From Streptomyces cellulosae (GTDB lineage Bacteria; Actinomycetota; Actinomycetes; Streptomycetales; Streptomycetaceae), in the NCBI RefSeq assembly GCF_000721105.1, contig NZ_JOEV01000026.1:124001-188000 (forward strand): DNA of 64,000 nucleotides, given 5' to 3'. Of the stretch, positions 9,017-17,633 are shown one piece after another. Within the stretch, counting starts at the first letter, position 1; each line of letters begins with the position of its first letter. Under the pieces are notes generated by a model, which saw only the letters and a program-made list of their open reading frames with translations, did not search any database and was not told where the DNA came from. Position numbers and translations under genes: made by a program.

Positions 9017-10440
9017 GTCCCACTCTCGTCTCGGGCGCGATCGCCCTGGTCGTCGTCGCGTGGCTCGCCGCCTGCGCGGAGGCGGGTCTCGCGCGCGTCT
9101 CCAGCTTCCGCGCCGAGGAGGCCGTACGCACCGGCCGCCGCGGCAGCGGGAAGCTCGCCCAGATCGCCGCCGACCCGACCCGCTATCTGAACGTGGCGCT
9201 GCTGGTGCGGGTCGCCTGCGAGATGGCGGCCGCCGCGCTCGTCACGTACGCGTGTCTGCGGGAGTTCGACGGCACCACCGAGGCGCTGCTGGTCGCGATC
9301 GGGGTGATGGTCCTGGTGTCGTACGTCGCCGTGGGCGTCTCCCCGCGCACCATCGGCCGCCAGCATCCGCTGAACACGGCGACGGTGGCGGCGTACGTCC
9401 TGCTGCCCCTGGCGCGGGTCATGGGTCCGATCCCGTCGCTGCTGATCCTGATCGGCAACGCGCTCACCCCCGGCAAGGGCTTCCGCCGCGGCCCGTTCGC
9501 CTCCGAGGCGGAGCTGCGGGCGCTGGTGGACCTCGCCGAGAAGGAGTCGCTGATCGAGGACGACGAGCGCCGGATGGTGCACTCGGTCTTCGAGCTGGGC
9601 GACACGCTCGTACGCGAGGTGATGGTCCCCAGGACCGACCTCGTCGTCATCGAGCGGTACAAGACCATCCGTCAGGCGCTGACCCTGGCGCTCAGGTCCG
9701 GGTTCTCTCGGATTCCCGTCTCCGGGGAGAGCGAGGACGACATCGTCGGGATCGTGTACCTGAAGGACCTGGTCCGCAAGACGCACATCAGCCGGGACGC
9801 GGAGAGCGAGCTGGTGTCGACCGCCATGCGTCCGGCGGCCTTCGTGCCCGACACCAAGAACGCCGGGGACCTGCTGCGCGAGATGCAGCGGGACCGCAAC
9901 CACGTGGCCGTGGTCATCGACGAGTACGGCGGCACGGCCGGCATCGTCACCATCGAGGACATCCTCGAGGAGATCGTCGGCGAGATCACCGACGAGTACG
10001 ACCGCGAACTCCCGCCGGTCGAGGACCTCGGCGACGACCGCTTCCGGGTCACCGCCCGCCTCGACATCACCGACCTGGGCGAGCTGTACGGGCTGGAGGA
10101 GTACGACGACGAGGACGTGGAGACCGTCGGCGGTCTGCTGGCGAAGGCGCTGGGCCGCGTCCCGATCGCGGGCGCGTCGGCGATGGTCGAGCTGCCCGAC
10201 GGCCGTGAGCTGCGGCTGACGGCGGAGGCCTCGGCGGGCCGGCGGAACAAGATCGTGACGGTGCTGGCGGAGCCGGTGGACCCGACGGAGCCGGCGGAAT
10301 CGACGGAACCGGCCGACGACGCCAAGGACTCCAAGGACGTCAAGGACGTCAAGGATTCCAAGAGTTCCAAGGTTGCGAGGAGTTCCAGGAGTTCCAGGAG
10401 TTCCAAGGACCTCGGGGACGAGGAGAAGAAGCCGGAGTGA
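9013..10440 (+). CDS. DUF21/CNNM membrane protein with CBS domains and CorC/HlyC domain
   Basis: A 475-residue hemolysin C-like/CNNM protein. Residues 1-150 form the DUF21 membrane domain with hydrophobic helices ([48 protein letters not shown]). A CBS pair follows ([11 protein letters not shown], then [16 protein letters not shown] ending in [18 protein letters not shown]). Residues from about 335 form a CorC_HlyC domain ([19 protein letters not shown]). Such proteins are implicated in Mg or Co efflux. The last 45 residues are a Lys/Ser/Asp low-complexity tail from short DNA repeats. It is translationally coupled on both sides. Confidence 0.9.
   Translation: MSPTLVSGAIALVVVAWLAACAEAGLARVSSFRAEEAVRTGRRGSGKLAQIAADPTRYLNVALLVRVACEMAAAALVTYACLREFDGTTEALLVAIGVMVLVSYVAVGVSPRTIGRQHPLNTATVAAYVLLPLARVMGPIPSLLILIGNALTPGKGFRRGPFASEAELRALVDLAEKESLIEDDERRMVHSVFELGDTLVREVMVPRTDLVVIERYKTIRQALTLALRSGFSRIPVSGESEDDIVGIVYLKDLVRKTHISRDAESELVSTAMRPAAFVPDTKNAGDLLREMQRDRNHVAVVIDEYGGTAGIVTIEDILEEIVGEITDEYDRELPPVEDLGDDRFRVTARLDITDLGELYGLEEYDDEDVETVGGLLAKALGRVPIAGASAMVELPDGRELRLTAEASAGRRNKIVTVLAEPVDPTEPAESTEPADDAKDSKDVKDVKDSKSSKVARSSRSSRSSKDLGDEEKKPE
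10318..10411 (+). repeat. Short in-frame repeats in the CBS-protein tail
   Basis: Two runs of short near-repeats, first AAGGACGTC/AAGGACTCC-like 9-mers and then AGTTCCAGG-like 9-mers, encode a Lys-Asp-Val/Ser tract followed by an Arg-Ser-Ser tract. They stay in frame with the DUF21 protein and make a charged, probably disordered C-terminal tail that could vary between strains. Confidence 0.75.
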
Positions 10441-10796
10441 CCCCCCAGGAACTGCGCGCCCTCTGCCTGTCCTTCAACGAGGCCGTGGAGGACTTCCCCT
10501 TCCGTCCGGAGATCTCCGTCTTCAAGGTCCTCGGCAAGCTCTTCGCCCTGACGACGCTGGACGCCCGTCCCCTCACGGTCAACCTCAAGTGCGACCCGGA
10601 GGACGCGATCCGGCTGCGCTCCGAGCACCCGGGTCTGATCGTCCCCGGCTATCACATGAACAAGCGGCACTGGAACACGGTGACGGTGGACGGCGAGCTG
10701 CCGGACGGACTGGTGCGGGAGCTGACCGAGGACTCGTACGACCTGGTGGTGGCGGGTCTGCCGAGGGCCGAACGGCTGCGCCTCGACCGTCCCTGA
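10437..10796 (+). CDS. MmcQ/YjbR-family protein
   Basis: A 119-residue protein with the compact MmcQ/YjbR (CyaY-like fold) pattern: ALCLSFNEAVEDFPF at the start, VFKVLGKLFAL, LTVNLKCDPEDA, and HMNKRHWNTVTVDG in the middle. The family is described as DNA-binding-like with no established biochemical role. The GTG start overlaps the stop of the CBS gene (GTGA), so it belongs to the phoH-ybeY operon. The name comes from family pattern, not known function. Confidence 0.85.
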   Translation: MTPQELRALCLSFNEAVEDFPFRPEISVFKVLGKLFALTTLDARPLTVNLKCDPEDAIRLRSEHPGLIVPGYHMNKRHWNTVTVDGELPDGLVRELTEDSYDLVVAGLPRAERLRLDRP

Positions 10797-10844
10797 ACGC
10801 GGCCCTCGTGACCGTGGCGCGCGCCGGGTTCGTATGCTCGGCTC

Positions 10845-11195
10845 ATGACCGACAGCGCGCTTGACCCCGAGGACCGCAAGATCGTCACCCTGGCCCGTTC
10901 CGCGCGGGCCCGCAACGGCGTGCCGGAGGGGGCGGCCGTACGGGACGAGACGGGTCGTACCTATGTCGCCGGAACCGTGGCCCTGGACTCGCTCAAGCTG
11001 AGCGCGCTGCGGACGGCGGTGGCGATGGCGGTGGCGTCGGGGGCGAAGTCGCTGGAGGCGGCGGCCGTGGTGACCGAGGCGGACGGGGTGGCGGGGGAGG
11101 ATCTGGCCGCCGTAGGGGACCTCGGTGGGGCCGGGACTCCGGTGTACGTGGCGTCGCCGGACGGGAGTGTGCGGCTGACGGTCTCGGCGGGCTGA
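10845..11195 (+). CDS. Cytidine-deaminase-like protein lacking catalytic residues
   Basis: A 116-residue protein with the spacing of a bacterial cytidine deaminase: LARSARARNGVPEGAAVRDETGRTYVAGTVAL matches the N-terminal strand region, and LSALRTAVAMAVASGA matches the helix that should read CAERxAxxxA. The Cys-Ala-Glu catalytic/zinc motif is replaced by Ser-Ala-Leu, and no PCxxC motif follows. It cannot bind zinc in the usual way, so deaminase activity is unlikely. Position next to the era/phoH group suggests a conserved non-catalytic role. It begins 49 bases after the MmcQ gene. Confidence 0.75.
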   Translation: MTDSALDPEDRKIVTLARSARARNGVPEGAAVRDETGRTYVAGTVALDSLKLSALRTAVAMAVASGAKSLEAAAVVTEADGVAGEDLAAVGDLGGAGTPVYVASPDGSVRLTVSAG

Positions 11196-11220
11196 GCGAG
11201 GAGGGCCGGAAATCAACCTT

Positions 11221-11232
11221 GCAAGCGCTTGC
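11221..11232. promoter_or_regulatory. LacI/GalR-type 12-bp palindrome
   Basis: GCAAGCGCTTGC is a perfect palindrome centred on CG with the AAnCGnTT core typical of LacI/GalR-family operators. It sits 131 bases upstream of the secreted-protein cluster start at 11363. No LacI regulator is encoded nearby, so any binding protein would act in trans. Confidence 0.45.
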
Positions 11233-11260
11233 CGCCCGCGCGTCAATGAACCTCGTATCT

Positions 11261-11324
11261 CCGACGGCCGTCAGATTCCGCCGCGCAGCTGACCGCACCC
11301 ATCTGTCAAAGCCGACGGCCGTCA
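11261..11324. promoter_or_regulatory. Two copies of a 13-bp palindromic element
   Basis: CCGACGGCCGTCA occurs at 11261-11273 and again at 11312-11324, start to start 51 bases. Each contains the perfect palindrome GACGGCCGTC. Placed just before the ATG at 11363, they look like a pair of sites for a dimeric regulator. The factor is unknown. Confidence 0.45.
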
Positions 11325-11362
11325 ACGCGCACTCCCAGACAACGGGAAGGGAGCTCATTTCG

Positions 11363-11839
11363 ATGAGAGGCAAGCGCACAACCACGGGTGCGGCAGTACT
11401 GGTCGGGGCCCTCGCGGTCACCGGCCTGGCGTTCGCGCCCACCGCTGTGGCCGTCACGCCGACGACGGCGACGATCAACGCCGGCTGCGGACTGTTCGGC
11501 GGCGGGGCGGCGACGCTCACCGCCACGCAGAGCGGCACCTCGGCCACCATCACCCTCACGTCCACCGCCATCACGACCCCGCTCGCCCTGGCGAAGGACT
11601 CCATCGCGTCCAAGCTCACCATGGTGAAGGCGAGCGGCGGCACCACCGTCTTCACCGGGACGAAGAACCCGGCCATGGCCGCCGGGGCCCCGGTCACGAT
11701 CGGCCCGCTCAGCGGCACCGTGGCCCCCGGTGACCGCCTGGAGTTCTACGGCGGCTCGCTGCAGATGACCGTCTTCGGGATCTCCGTCACCTGTACGGCG
11801 AGCGCGAAGCAGTCACCGGGCCCGTTCGTGTTCAGCTGA
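11363..11839 (+). CDS. Small secreted protein, unknown function
   Basis: A 158-residue exported protein. MRGKRTTTGAAVLVGALA starts a Sec signal peptide with a hydrophobic core ending near TAVAV around residue 30. The mature part is Thr/Ser/Gly-rich and predicted to be all-beta (TLTATQSGTSATITLTSTA, TIGPLSGTVAPGDRLEFYGG), with two Cys that could form a disulfide. I chose ATG 11363 (RBS GGGAAGGGAG) over an upstream in-frame start that lacks a signal peptide. It precedes two other exported proteins, but a strong hairpin at 11889-11930 separates it from the next gene. I do not recognise a named family. Confidence 0.8.
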   Translation: MRGKRTTTGAAVLVGALAVTGLAFAPTAVAVTPTTATINAGCGLFGGGAATLTATQSGTSATITLTSTAITTPLALAKDSIASKLTMVKASGGTTVFTGTKNPAMAAGAPVTIGPLSGTVAPGDRLEFYGGSLQMTVFGISVTCTASAKQSPGPFVFS

Positions 11840-11873
11840 GTGCTCGGCCGAGTGCTCGACCGGGTGCTCGACT
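11838..11873. repeat. Three tandem 12-bp repeats
   Basis: GAGTGCTCGGCC, GAGTGCTCGACC and GGGTGCTCGACT follow directly after one another, then a partial fourth (GAGTGATC). The array starts inside the stop codon of the upstream gene and ends just before the terminator hairpin. Confidence 0.8.
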
Positions 11874-11888
11874 GAGTGATCTGTTCCG

Positions 11889-11930
11889 GATGCCGCAGAA
11901 ACTGACGACTCGTCAGGTTTCTGCGGCATC
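11889..11930. terminator. Strong bidirectional-looking hairpin terminator
   Basis: GATGCCGCAGAAA (11889-11901) pairs perfectly with TTTCTGCGGCATC (11918-11930), and CTGAC (11902-11906) with GTCAG (11912-11916) extends the stem to about 18 bp around a 5-base loop, with one bulged G at 11917. It lies 50 bases after the secreted-protein stop and should end that transcript. Confidence 0.8.
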
Positions 11931-12020
11931 TGCATTGACTTCTCACGCCGCCTCCACATCAATGGCCCCCTGTCGGCGCAGACGAGCCGCTGCGCCCACA
12001 TCCCTCAGGAGGGGGCAAGC

Positions 12021-13376
12021 ATGGGTCCGACATTCCGAAGACCGCGCCGGCGTCGCTGGGCGTCGCTGCTCGGCGCGACCGTGGTCGCGGTCACCGCGGG
12101 CGGAGCGCTGGCCTGCCCGGCCGGTGCCGCGGGCACGAACGTGGACTTCGACACGCACTGCATCCCGCCCGCGATCGCGGGCCTCCCGCCGATCGACGGC
12201 ACCACCACGGCGAACGTCTCCGTGGACAACACCAGCCCCAAGGTCGGCGACACGGTCAAGGTGACCTACACCGTGGTCACCCCGGCCGCTGGCAACCCCA
12301 CCGAACTCGACCTGCCGGCCGACATCATGACCCCGACCGGCAAGGTCACCCTCGGTGGCACGCAGACCGGGGACGTGACGGTCGCGGGGCCGAAGAAGAA
12401 CGACCCGGTGCCCGGGAAGGCCCCCTTCCCGTCGTTCTCCATGACCGGCACCTTCAAGGTCACCAAGGCCGGCGCGATCACGCTCTCGCCGGGCGACTAC
12501 AACATCCACACCAGCTACCTCCTGGAGCTGGACACCCCGTGCACGGTGACCAGTCCGCCCGCGCCGGTCTCCGAGACCGTCACCGCGACGGACGACTCGA
12601 CCCCGGGCAACCAGCGTGCCCTCGCGCTGGGTGCCGCCTCCGGAAACCAGGGTGACAGCGTCACCGTCAACGGCACCGGCTTCACGGCGGGCGCGACCGT
12701 CACCCTGGCCGGACGTTCCGGGGACAAACAGACCGGGGACACCGCGACCGTGACCGCGGACGCCCAGGGCTCCTTCAGCGGTTCACTCGTCGTCAACGAC
12801 AAGACGACGACGGGGATCGTCGCGTACGAGGGCGCCTCCTGGGATCCGGACAAGGGCGCGGGGCCGGCGGCCTACGTCGTCAACGGCACCACGCCGCCCA
12901 CGCCCGGCGGGAGCCAGAAGCTGACGACGACCGTGAAGGCGGGGACGCTGTCCATGTCCCAGGCCGGGGACGCCGTCGCGCTGAAGGCGGTCGACTTCGG
13001 CAAGGGTGGGGCGTCGACCGGCTCCCTCAACACGGTGACCGTCAAGGACTTCCGGGGCGGCCCCGCGGGCTGGTCCCTGACCGGCAAGGTCACCGACTTC
13101 ACCGGTTCCGGCGCCAAGTTCACCGGTTCCGGTGCCAAGATCGACGCCGGGAAGCTGAGCTGGACCCCGGCCTGCTCGACCAAGGCCGGCAGCCCCAGCA
13201 CCTGCAAGGCGGGTTCGCCGGGCACGGTGGGCACCTCGGGGGCGACCCTGGCGTCGGCCCCGGACGGCACGCTCACCGGCGGTGAGTTCACCGTGGATGC
13301 CGGACTCTCCCTGGACGTACCGGCGTTCACACCTCCGGGCGCGTACTCCGGCGTTCTCACCCTCACGCTCACCTGA
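12021..13376 (+). CDS. Secreted multi-domain surface protein, WxL-cluster type
   Basis: A 451-residue exported protein. The Arg-rich start (FRRPRRRRWASLLG) precedes a signal peptide cleaved near PAGAAG. Residues 50-190 look like an Ig-like beta domain (NVSVDNTSPKVGDTVKVTYTV); residues 200-290 carry an IPT/TIG-like repeat (GNQGDSVTVNGTGFTAGATVTLAG); the C-terminal 160 residues end in a beta-sandwich (PAFTPPGAYSGVLTLTLT) like the end of WxL-type cell-wall-binding domains. It lies 65 bases before a DUF916-type protein, the usual partner of WxL proteins. A cell-surface adhesive or wall-associated role is inferred from this pairing only. No enzyme motif is seen. Confidence 0.78.
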   Translation: MGPTFRRPRRRRWASLLGATVVAVTAGGALACPAGAAGTNVDFDTHCIPPAIAGLPPIDGTTTANVSVDNTSPKVGDTVKVTYTVVTPAAGNPTELDLPADIMTPTGKVTLGGTQTGDVTVAGPKKNDPVPGKAPFPSFSMTGTFKVTKAGAITLSPGDYNIHTSYLLELDTPCTVTSPPAPVSETVTATDDSTPGNQRALALGAASGNQGDSVTVNGTGFTAGATVTLAGRSGDKQTGDTATVTADAQGSFSGSLVVNDKTTTGIVAYEGASWDPDKGAGPAAYVVNGTTPPTPGGSQKLTTTVKAGTLSMSQAGDAVALKAVDFGKGGASTGSLNTVTVKDFRGGPAGWSLTGKVTDFTGSGAKFTGSGAKIDAGKLSWTPACSTKAGSPSTCKAGSPGTVGTSGATLASAPDGTLTGGEFTVDAGLSLDVPAFTPPGAYSGVLTLTLT

Positions 13377-13441
13377 GTCCGACGGCACGGGCGCCCGCAC
13401 CCGCCCGTTGCCTCCCACCACGTCCGTGAGGGGCCGCACCC

Positions 13442-14455
13442 ATGCGCAAGTTCTCCGTCCTCCTCCTGGGCCTGCTGCTCCTGGCCGCGACCGCGGGACC
13501 CACCCACGCCGCCGACAACGGCAGCTGGTCCGTCTACCCGGTCTCCTCACAGATCGCCGAGCGCCCGTACTTCTACCTCTCCGCCGACCCCGGTACGACC
13601 CTTCAGGACAAGGTCGTCGTCGCCAACAAGACAGGCCGCCCGCTGACCTTCCGCCTCTACGCGGCCGACGCCTACAACACCGCCCGGGACGGCGGTTTCG
13701 CCGTACGGACGCTGCAGGAGAGGCAGCGCGGGGTGGGTGCGTGGGCGAAGCCCGCCCGCACCCGGGTCACCGTCCCCGCACACGGCGAGGTCACCGTGCC
13801 CTTCACGCTCCGGGTGCCCGCGGACGCCGAACCCGGCGACCACCCAGGTGCGTTGGTGGCACTCGACGAACGCGTCGACCAGGGCGACGGCTCCCTCGCA
13901 CTCGGCGTGCGACAGGCCGTCGGAGCCCGCGTCCACCTCCGCGTCGGTGGGCCCACTCTCGCCGCGATCGCCGTCGAGGACGTCCGCGTCACCCACCACC
14001 AGCCGTTCGTTCCCGGTCTCGGCGACAGCGCGGCGACGGTCTCCTACACCCTCCACAACACCGGCAACGTCACCCTCGACCCGAAGGTGGAGCTGAAGGC
14101 GCGCGGACTGTTCGGCCGCACCCTGCTGGCCCGCGACCTGACGAGGATCCCCTCCGAGCTGCTGCCGGGGCAGCGGGTGCGACTCAGCGAACCCTGGCGG
14201 GGCGCGCCCCAGTTCGACTGGGGGGACGTGAAGGTGACGGCCAGTGCCACCGGCACCCGGGAGTCGGCCGGCGCCTCGTTCCTCGCGCTGCCCTGGCTGC
14301 TGGTGGCGGTGGTGTTCGCCGTCGGGGTGGTGGCGGGGGCGCTGCTGGTCAGGGCGCGACGAGCGCGGGCGGGGGCCGTTTCCGGTCACCCGTCGCCCGT
14401 CGCGGCGGGCCCGTCGGCGGCGGAGGAGCGGGCCCTCGGGGAGGTGGCCCCGTGA
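13442..14455 (+). CDS. DUF916/WxL peptidoglycan-domain-type membrane protein
   Basis: A 337-residue protein with a signal peptide (KFSVLLLGLLLLAATAGPTHA), an extracellular beta region opening WSVYPVSSQIAERPYFYLSA, then DPGTTLQDKVVVANKTGRPL and VPFTLRVPADAEPGDHPGALVA. These are hallmark DUF916 segments. A second Ig-like region (VSYTLHNTGNVTLDP) follows, with one C-terminal transmembrane helix (LPWLLVAVVFAVGVVAGALLV) and a basic cytoplasmic tail. DUF916 proteins in Firmicutes are thought to bind peptidoglycan or tether WxL proteins. Together with the gene upstream this makes a surface module. Confidence 0.85.
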   Translation: MRKFSVLLLGLLLLAATAGPTHAADNGSWSVYPVSSQIAERPYFYLSADPGTTLQDKVVVANKTGRPLTFRLYAADAYNTARDGGFAVRTLQERQRGVGAWAKPARTRVTVPAHGEVTVPFTLRVPADAEPGDHPGALVALDERVDQGDGSLALGVRQAVGARVHLRVGGPTLAAIAVEDVRVTHHQPFVPGLGDSAATVSYTLHNTGNVTLDPKVELKARGLFGRTLLARDLTRIPSELLPGQRVRLSEPWRGAPQFDWGDVKVTASATGTRESAGASFLALPWLLVAVVFAVGVVAGALLVRARRARAGAVSGHPSPVAAGPSAAEERALGEVAP

Positions 14456-14539
14456 CGTCACGGGTTCCGCGGCGGTGATCCGGAAGTGTTCCCGCGAGCG
14501 GACCGGACCTGTTCCCGGCCGCCCACGTCACCTCACGGC

Positions 14540-15004
<465 letters not shown>

Positions 15005-15025
15005 TCACATAGGGCGAGGCTAGTT

Positions 15026-16228
15026 GTGAGCGTGACCGTGAACCATGCGAAGCGGGCGTTCAAATACCGCTTCTATCCCACTGATGCGCAGGCAGCGGAG
15101 CTGTCGCGCACGTTCGGGTGCGTGCGGAAGGTCTACAACCTGGCGCTCGCCGCCCGCACCCAGGCGTGGGCGCGACAGGAACGGGTCAACTACAACGCCA
15201 CCTCGGCGATGCTGACGGCGTGGAAGAAGACCGAGGAACTGGCGTTCCTCAACGAGGTGTCCTCGGTGCCGCTCCAGCAGACGCTGCGGCACCTGCAGAA
15301 CGCCTTCACCCAGTTCTTCGCCAAGCGGGCCAAGTATCCGCGCTTCAAGTCGCGGAAAACGTCGCGGAAGTCGGCGGAGTACACCACCAGCGGGTTCCGC
15401 TTCAAGGACGGCCGGCTGACCCTGGCGAAGATGGCTGATCCGCTCGACATCGTGTGGTCGCGGCCGCTGCCCGAAGGTGCCGAGCCGTCGACGGTGACCG
15501 TGTCGCAGGACGCGGCCGGTCGCTGGTTCGTCTCGATGCTGTGCGAGGACCCGGCCGTCAAGCCGCTTCCCGCCAGTGATGCGGCCATTGGTATCGATGT
15601 CGGCCTGGACCACCTGCTGACCCTCTCCACCGGGGAGAAGGTCGCCAACCCCCGGCACGAGCGCCGCGACCGTACCCGTCTGGCCAAGGCCCAGCGCAAG
15701 CTGTCCCGCAAGGCCAAGGGGGACGGAGCCAACCGGGCCAAGGCCCGGCGCAAGGTCGCCAGGATCCACGCGAGGATCGCCGACCGGCGCCGCGACATGC
15801 TCCACAAGCTGACCACTCGGCTCGTGCGTGAGAACCAAACGCTCGTGATCGAGGACCTGACCGTGCGCAACATGGTCAAGAACCACACGCTCGCCCGGGC
15901 CATCTCGGACGCGAGCTGGAGCGAGTTCCGCTCCCTGCTGGAGTACAAGGCCGCCTGGTACGGGCGGGAAGTGATCGCGGTGGACCGCTTCTATCCCTCC
16001 TCCAGACTGTGCTCCGTCTGCGGCACCTTGCAGGACAAGATGCCGCTCAGCGTCCGCACCTGGACGTGTGAGTGCGGTGCGACTCATGACCGGGACGTGA
16101 ACGCGGCGAAGAACCTTCTGGCCGCCGGGCTGGCGGTGACAGTCTGTGGAGCCGGTGTAAGACCTCAACGGAGTTCTCCGGGCGGGCAGTCGGCGACGAA
16201 GCAGAAAACCCCACGGCGCGAGCCGTAG
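15026..16228 (+). CDS. tnpB: RNA-guided nuclease TnpB (IS605 OrfB family)
   Basis: A 400-residue TnpB of normal size. The N-terminal domain opens KRAFKYRFYPTDAQAAEL and includes FGCVRKVYNLALAARTQAW. RuvC-like catalytic residues are visible as Asp in AIGIDVGLDHLLTL, Glu in LVIEDLTVRNM and Asp in HDRDVNAAKN. A zinc finger is formed by CSVCG and CECGA. All three acidic residues are present, so the nuclease may be active. TnpB proteins use an RNA (omega/reRNA) from the 3' end of their own element to cut DNA at a TAM-flanked target, favouring element retention. The start is GTG 15026. Confidence 0.93.
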   Translation: MSVTVNHAKRAFKYRFYPTDAQAAELSRTFGCVRKVYNLALAARTQAWARQERVNYNATSAMLTAWKKTEELAFLNEVSSVPLQQTLRHLQNAFTQFFAKRAKYPRFKSRKTSRKSAEYTTSGFRFKDGRLTLAKMADPLDIVWSRPLPEGAEPSTVTVSQDAAGRWFVSMLCEDPAVKPLPASDAAIGIDVGLDHLLTLSTGEKVANPRHERRDRTRLAKAQRKLSRKAKGDGANRAKARRKVARIHARIADRRRDMLHKLTTRLVRENQTLVIEDLTVRNMVKNHTLARAISDASWSEFRSLLEYKAAWYGREVIAVDRFYPSSRLCSVCGTLQDKMPLSVRTWTCECGATHDRDVNAAKNLLAAGLAVTVCGAGVRPQRSSPGGQSATKQKTPRREP

Positions 16229-16258
16229 GAATCCCCCTCGTTCACGAGGGGGAGGAAG
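16120..16258 (+). ncRNA. Predicted omega (reRNA) scaffold region
   Basis: By analogy with characterised TnpB elements, the guide-RNA scaffold should overlap the tnpB 3' end and finish at the right end, here after the hairpin at 16233-16252. The guide would then be the first bases beyond the element, which fall in the 3' end of amtB. The 5' limit is not visible; the assignment is by analogy. Confidence 0.45.
16233..16252. repeat. Right-end hairpin of the tnpB element
   Basis: CCCCCTCG pairs with CGAGGGGG around TTCA, followed by AGGAA, mirroring the left end. It lies 7 bases from the amtB stop codon and could also terminate the amtB transcript. Confidence 0.8.
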
Positions 16259-17578
16259 TCAAGCCTGGCTCTCGACTTTCTGGGCGGAGGGGCCGGAGAG
16301 GACGGAGGACGCGCCGACCTGGGCGCCGTGGCCCAGGACGCCGTGATCGTATGCGGTCTCGGCATGCACCGTAAGGTCCAGGCCGGTGTGCTCCTGGTCC
16401 TCGCTCGCGCGGAAGCCGAACGCCTTGTCGATCAGCTTGCCGAGCCCGTACGTGACGAGGAAGGCGTACGCCCCCACCGCGACCACGGCCACGAGTTGCT
16501 TGCCGAGCTGGGCGAGCCCCCCGCCGTGGAGGAGGCCCTCGGGGCCGCCGGTCATGGACTCGACCGCGAAGACGCCGATGAGCAGGGTGCCGATGACGCC
16601 GCCGACCAGGTGGACGCCGACGACGTCGAGCGAGTCGTCGTAGTCGAGCTTGAACTTCCAGCTCACGGCGTACGAGCAGACCGTGCCGGCGGCCAGGCCG
16701 ACGACGAGCGCGCCGAGCAGGGAGACCGAGCCGCAGGACGGGGTGATGGCGACCAGACCCGCGACCGCGCCGGACGCGGCGCCCAGGGTGGTGGGGTGGC
16801 CGTCGCGCCGCTGCTCGACGAAGAGCCAGCCGAGCAGTCCGGTGCAGCCGGCGGCGAGGGTGTTGAGGAACGCGGCGGCGGCGAGGCCGTTGGCGCCGAG
16901 GGCGGAGCCGGCGTTGAAGCCGAACCAGCCGAACCAGAGCAGACCGGCGCCGAGCATGACCATGGGGAGGTTGTGCGGACGCATCGCGTCCTTCTTGAAG
17001 CCCAGGCGGGGGCCGACGACGAGAGCGAGCGCGAGTCCGGAGGCACCGGAGGTGATCTCCACCGGCAGACCGCCGGCGAAGTCGAGGGCGCCGAGCCCGT
17101 CCAGGATCCAGCCACCCGGGCCCCACACCCAGTGGGCGACGGGAACGTATACGAGCAACGCCCATACCGGGACGAAGACCAGCCACGCGCCGAACTTCAC
17201 GCGGTCCGCGACCGCGCCGCTGATGAGCGCGGCCGTGATGATCGCGAAGGTCAGCTGGAAGGTGGCGAAGAGCAGGGTCGGGACGGTGCCGTGGACGCTG
17301 TCCGGGCCGAGACCCGCCATGCCGGCGTGCTCCAGTGAGCCGATCAGCCCGCCGCCGATGTCGTCACCGAAGGCGAGGGAGTAGCCGGCGGCCAGCCACA
17401 CGACCGTGACCAGGGCGATCGACACGAAGCTCATCATCAGCATGTTGAGGACGCTCTTCGTGCGGACCATGCCGCCGTAGAACAGGGCGAGGCCCGGGGT
17501 CATCAGCAGGACGAGGGCGGTGGCGGCGAGCAGCCAGGCGGTGTCGCCGGTGTCGACGCTTGCGGCGGCGAGGGTCAC
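16259..17578 (-). CDS. amtB: Ammonium transporter AmtB
   Basis: A 439-residue Amt/Rh channel with about 11 transmembrane helices. AHWVWGPGGWI and DVVGVHLVGGVIGTLL hold the twin pore His residues, and LALFYGGMVRTKSVLNM and FAIITAALISGAVADR are family blocks. It conducts ammonium and is gated by GlnK. I chose GTG 17578 (SD GGAGA, protein start VTLAAASVDTGDTAWLL) over an in-frame start 65 codons upstream whose extension is Pro/Arg-rich and unconserved. The stop codon lies against the tnpB element. GlnR-like boxes lie just upstream. Confidence 0.93.
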   Translation of the reverse strand: MTLAAASVDTGDTAWLLAATALVLLMTPGLALFYGGMVRTKSVLNMLMMSFVSIALVTVVWLAAGYSLAFGDDIGGGLIGSLEHAGMAGLGPDSVHGTVPTLLFATFQLTFAIITAALISGAVADRVKFGAWLVFVPVWALLVYVPVAHWVWGPGGWILDGLGALDFAGGLPVEITSGASGLALALVVGPRLGFKKDAMRPHNLPMVMLGAGLLWFGWFGFNAGSALGANGLAAAAFLNTLAAGCTGLLGWLFVEQRRDGHPTTLGAASGAVAGLVAITPSCGSVSLLGALVVGLAAGTVCSYAVSWKFKLDYDDSLDVVGVHLVGGVIGTLLIGVFAVESMTGGPEGLLHGGGLAQLGKQLVAVVAVGAYAFLVTYGLGKLIDKAFGFRASEDQEHTGLDLTVHAETAYDHGVLGHGAQVGASSVLSGPSAQKVESQA

Positions 17579-17633
17579 GGTCGTCTCCAACGGTGTGGGG
17601 GCCCTGGGGCTCGTCAGAGGGTCACCGGCGCGC

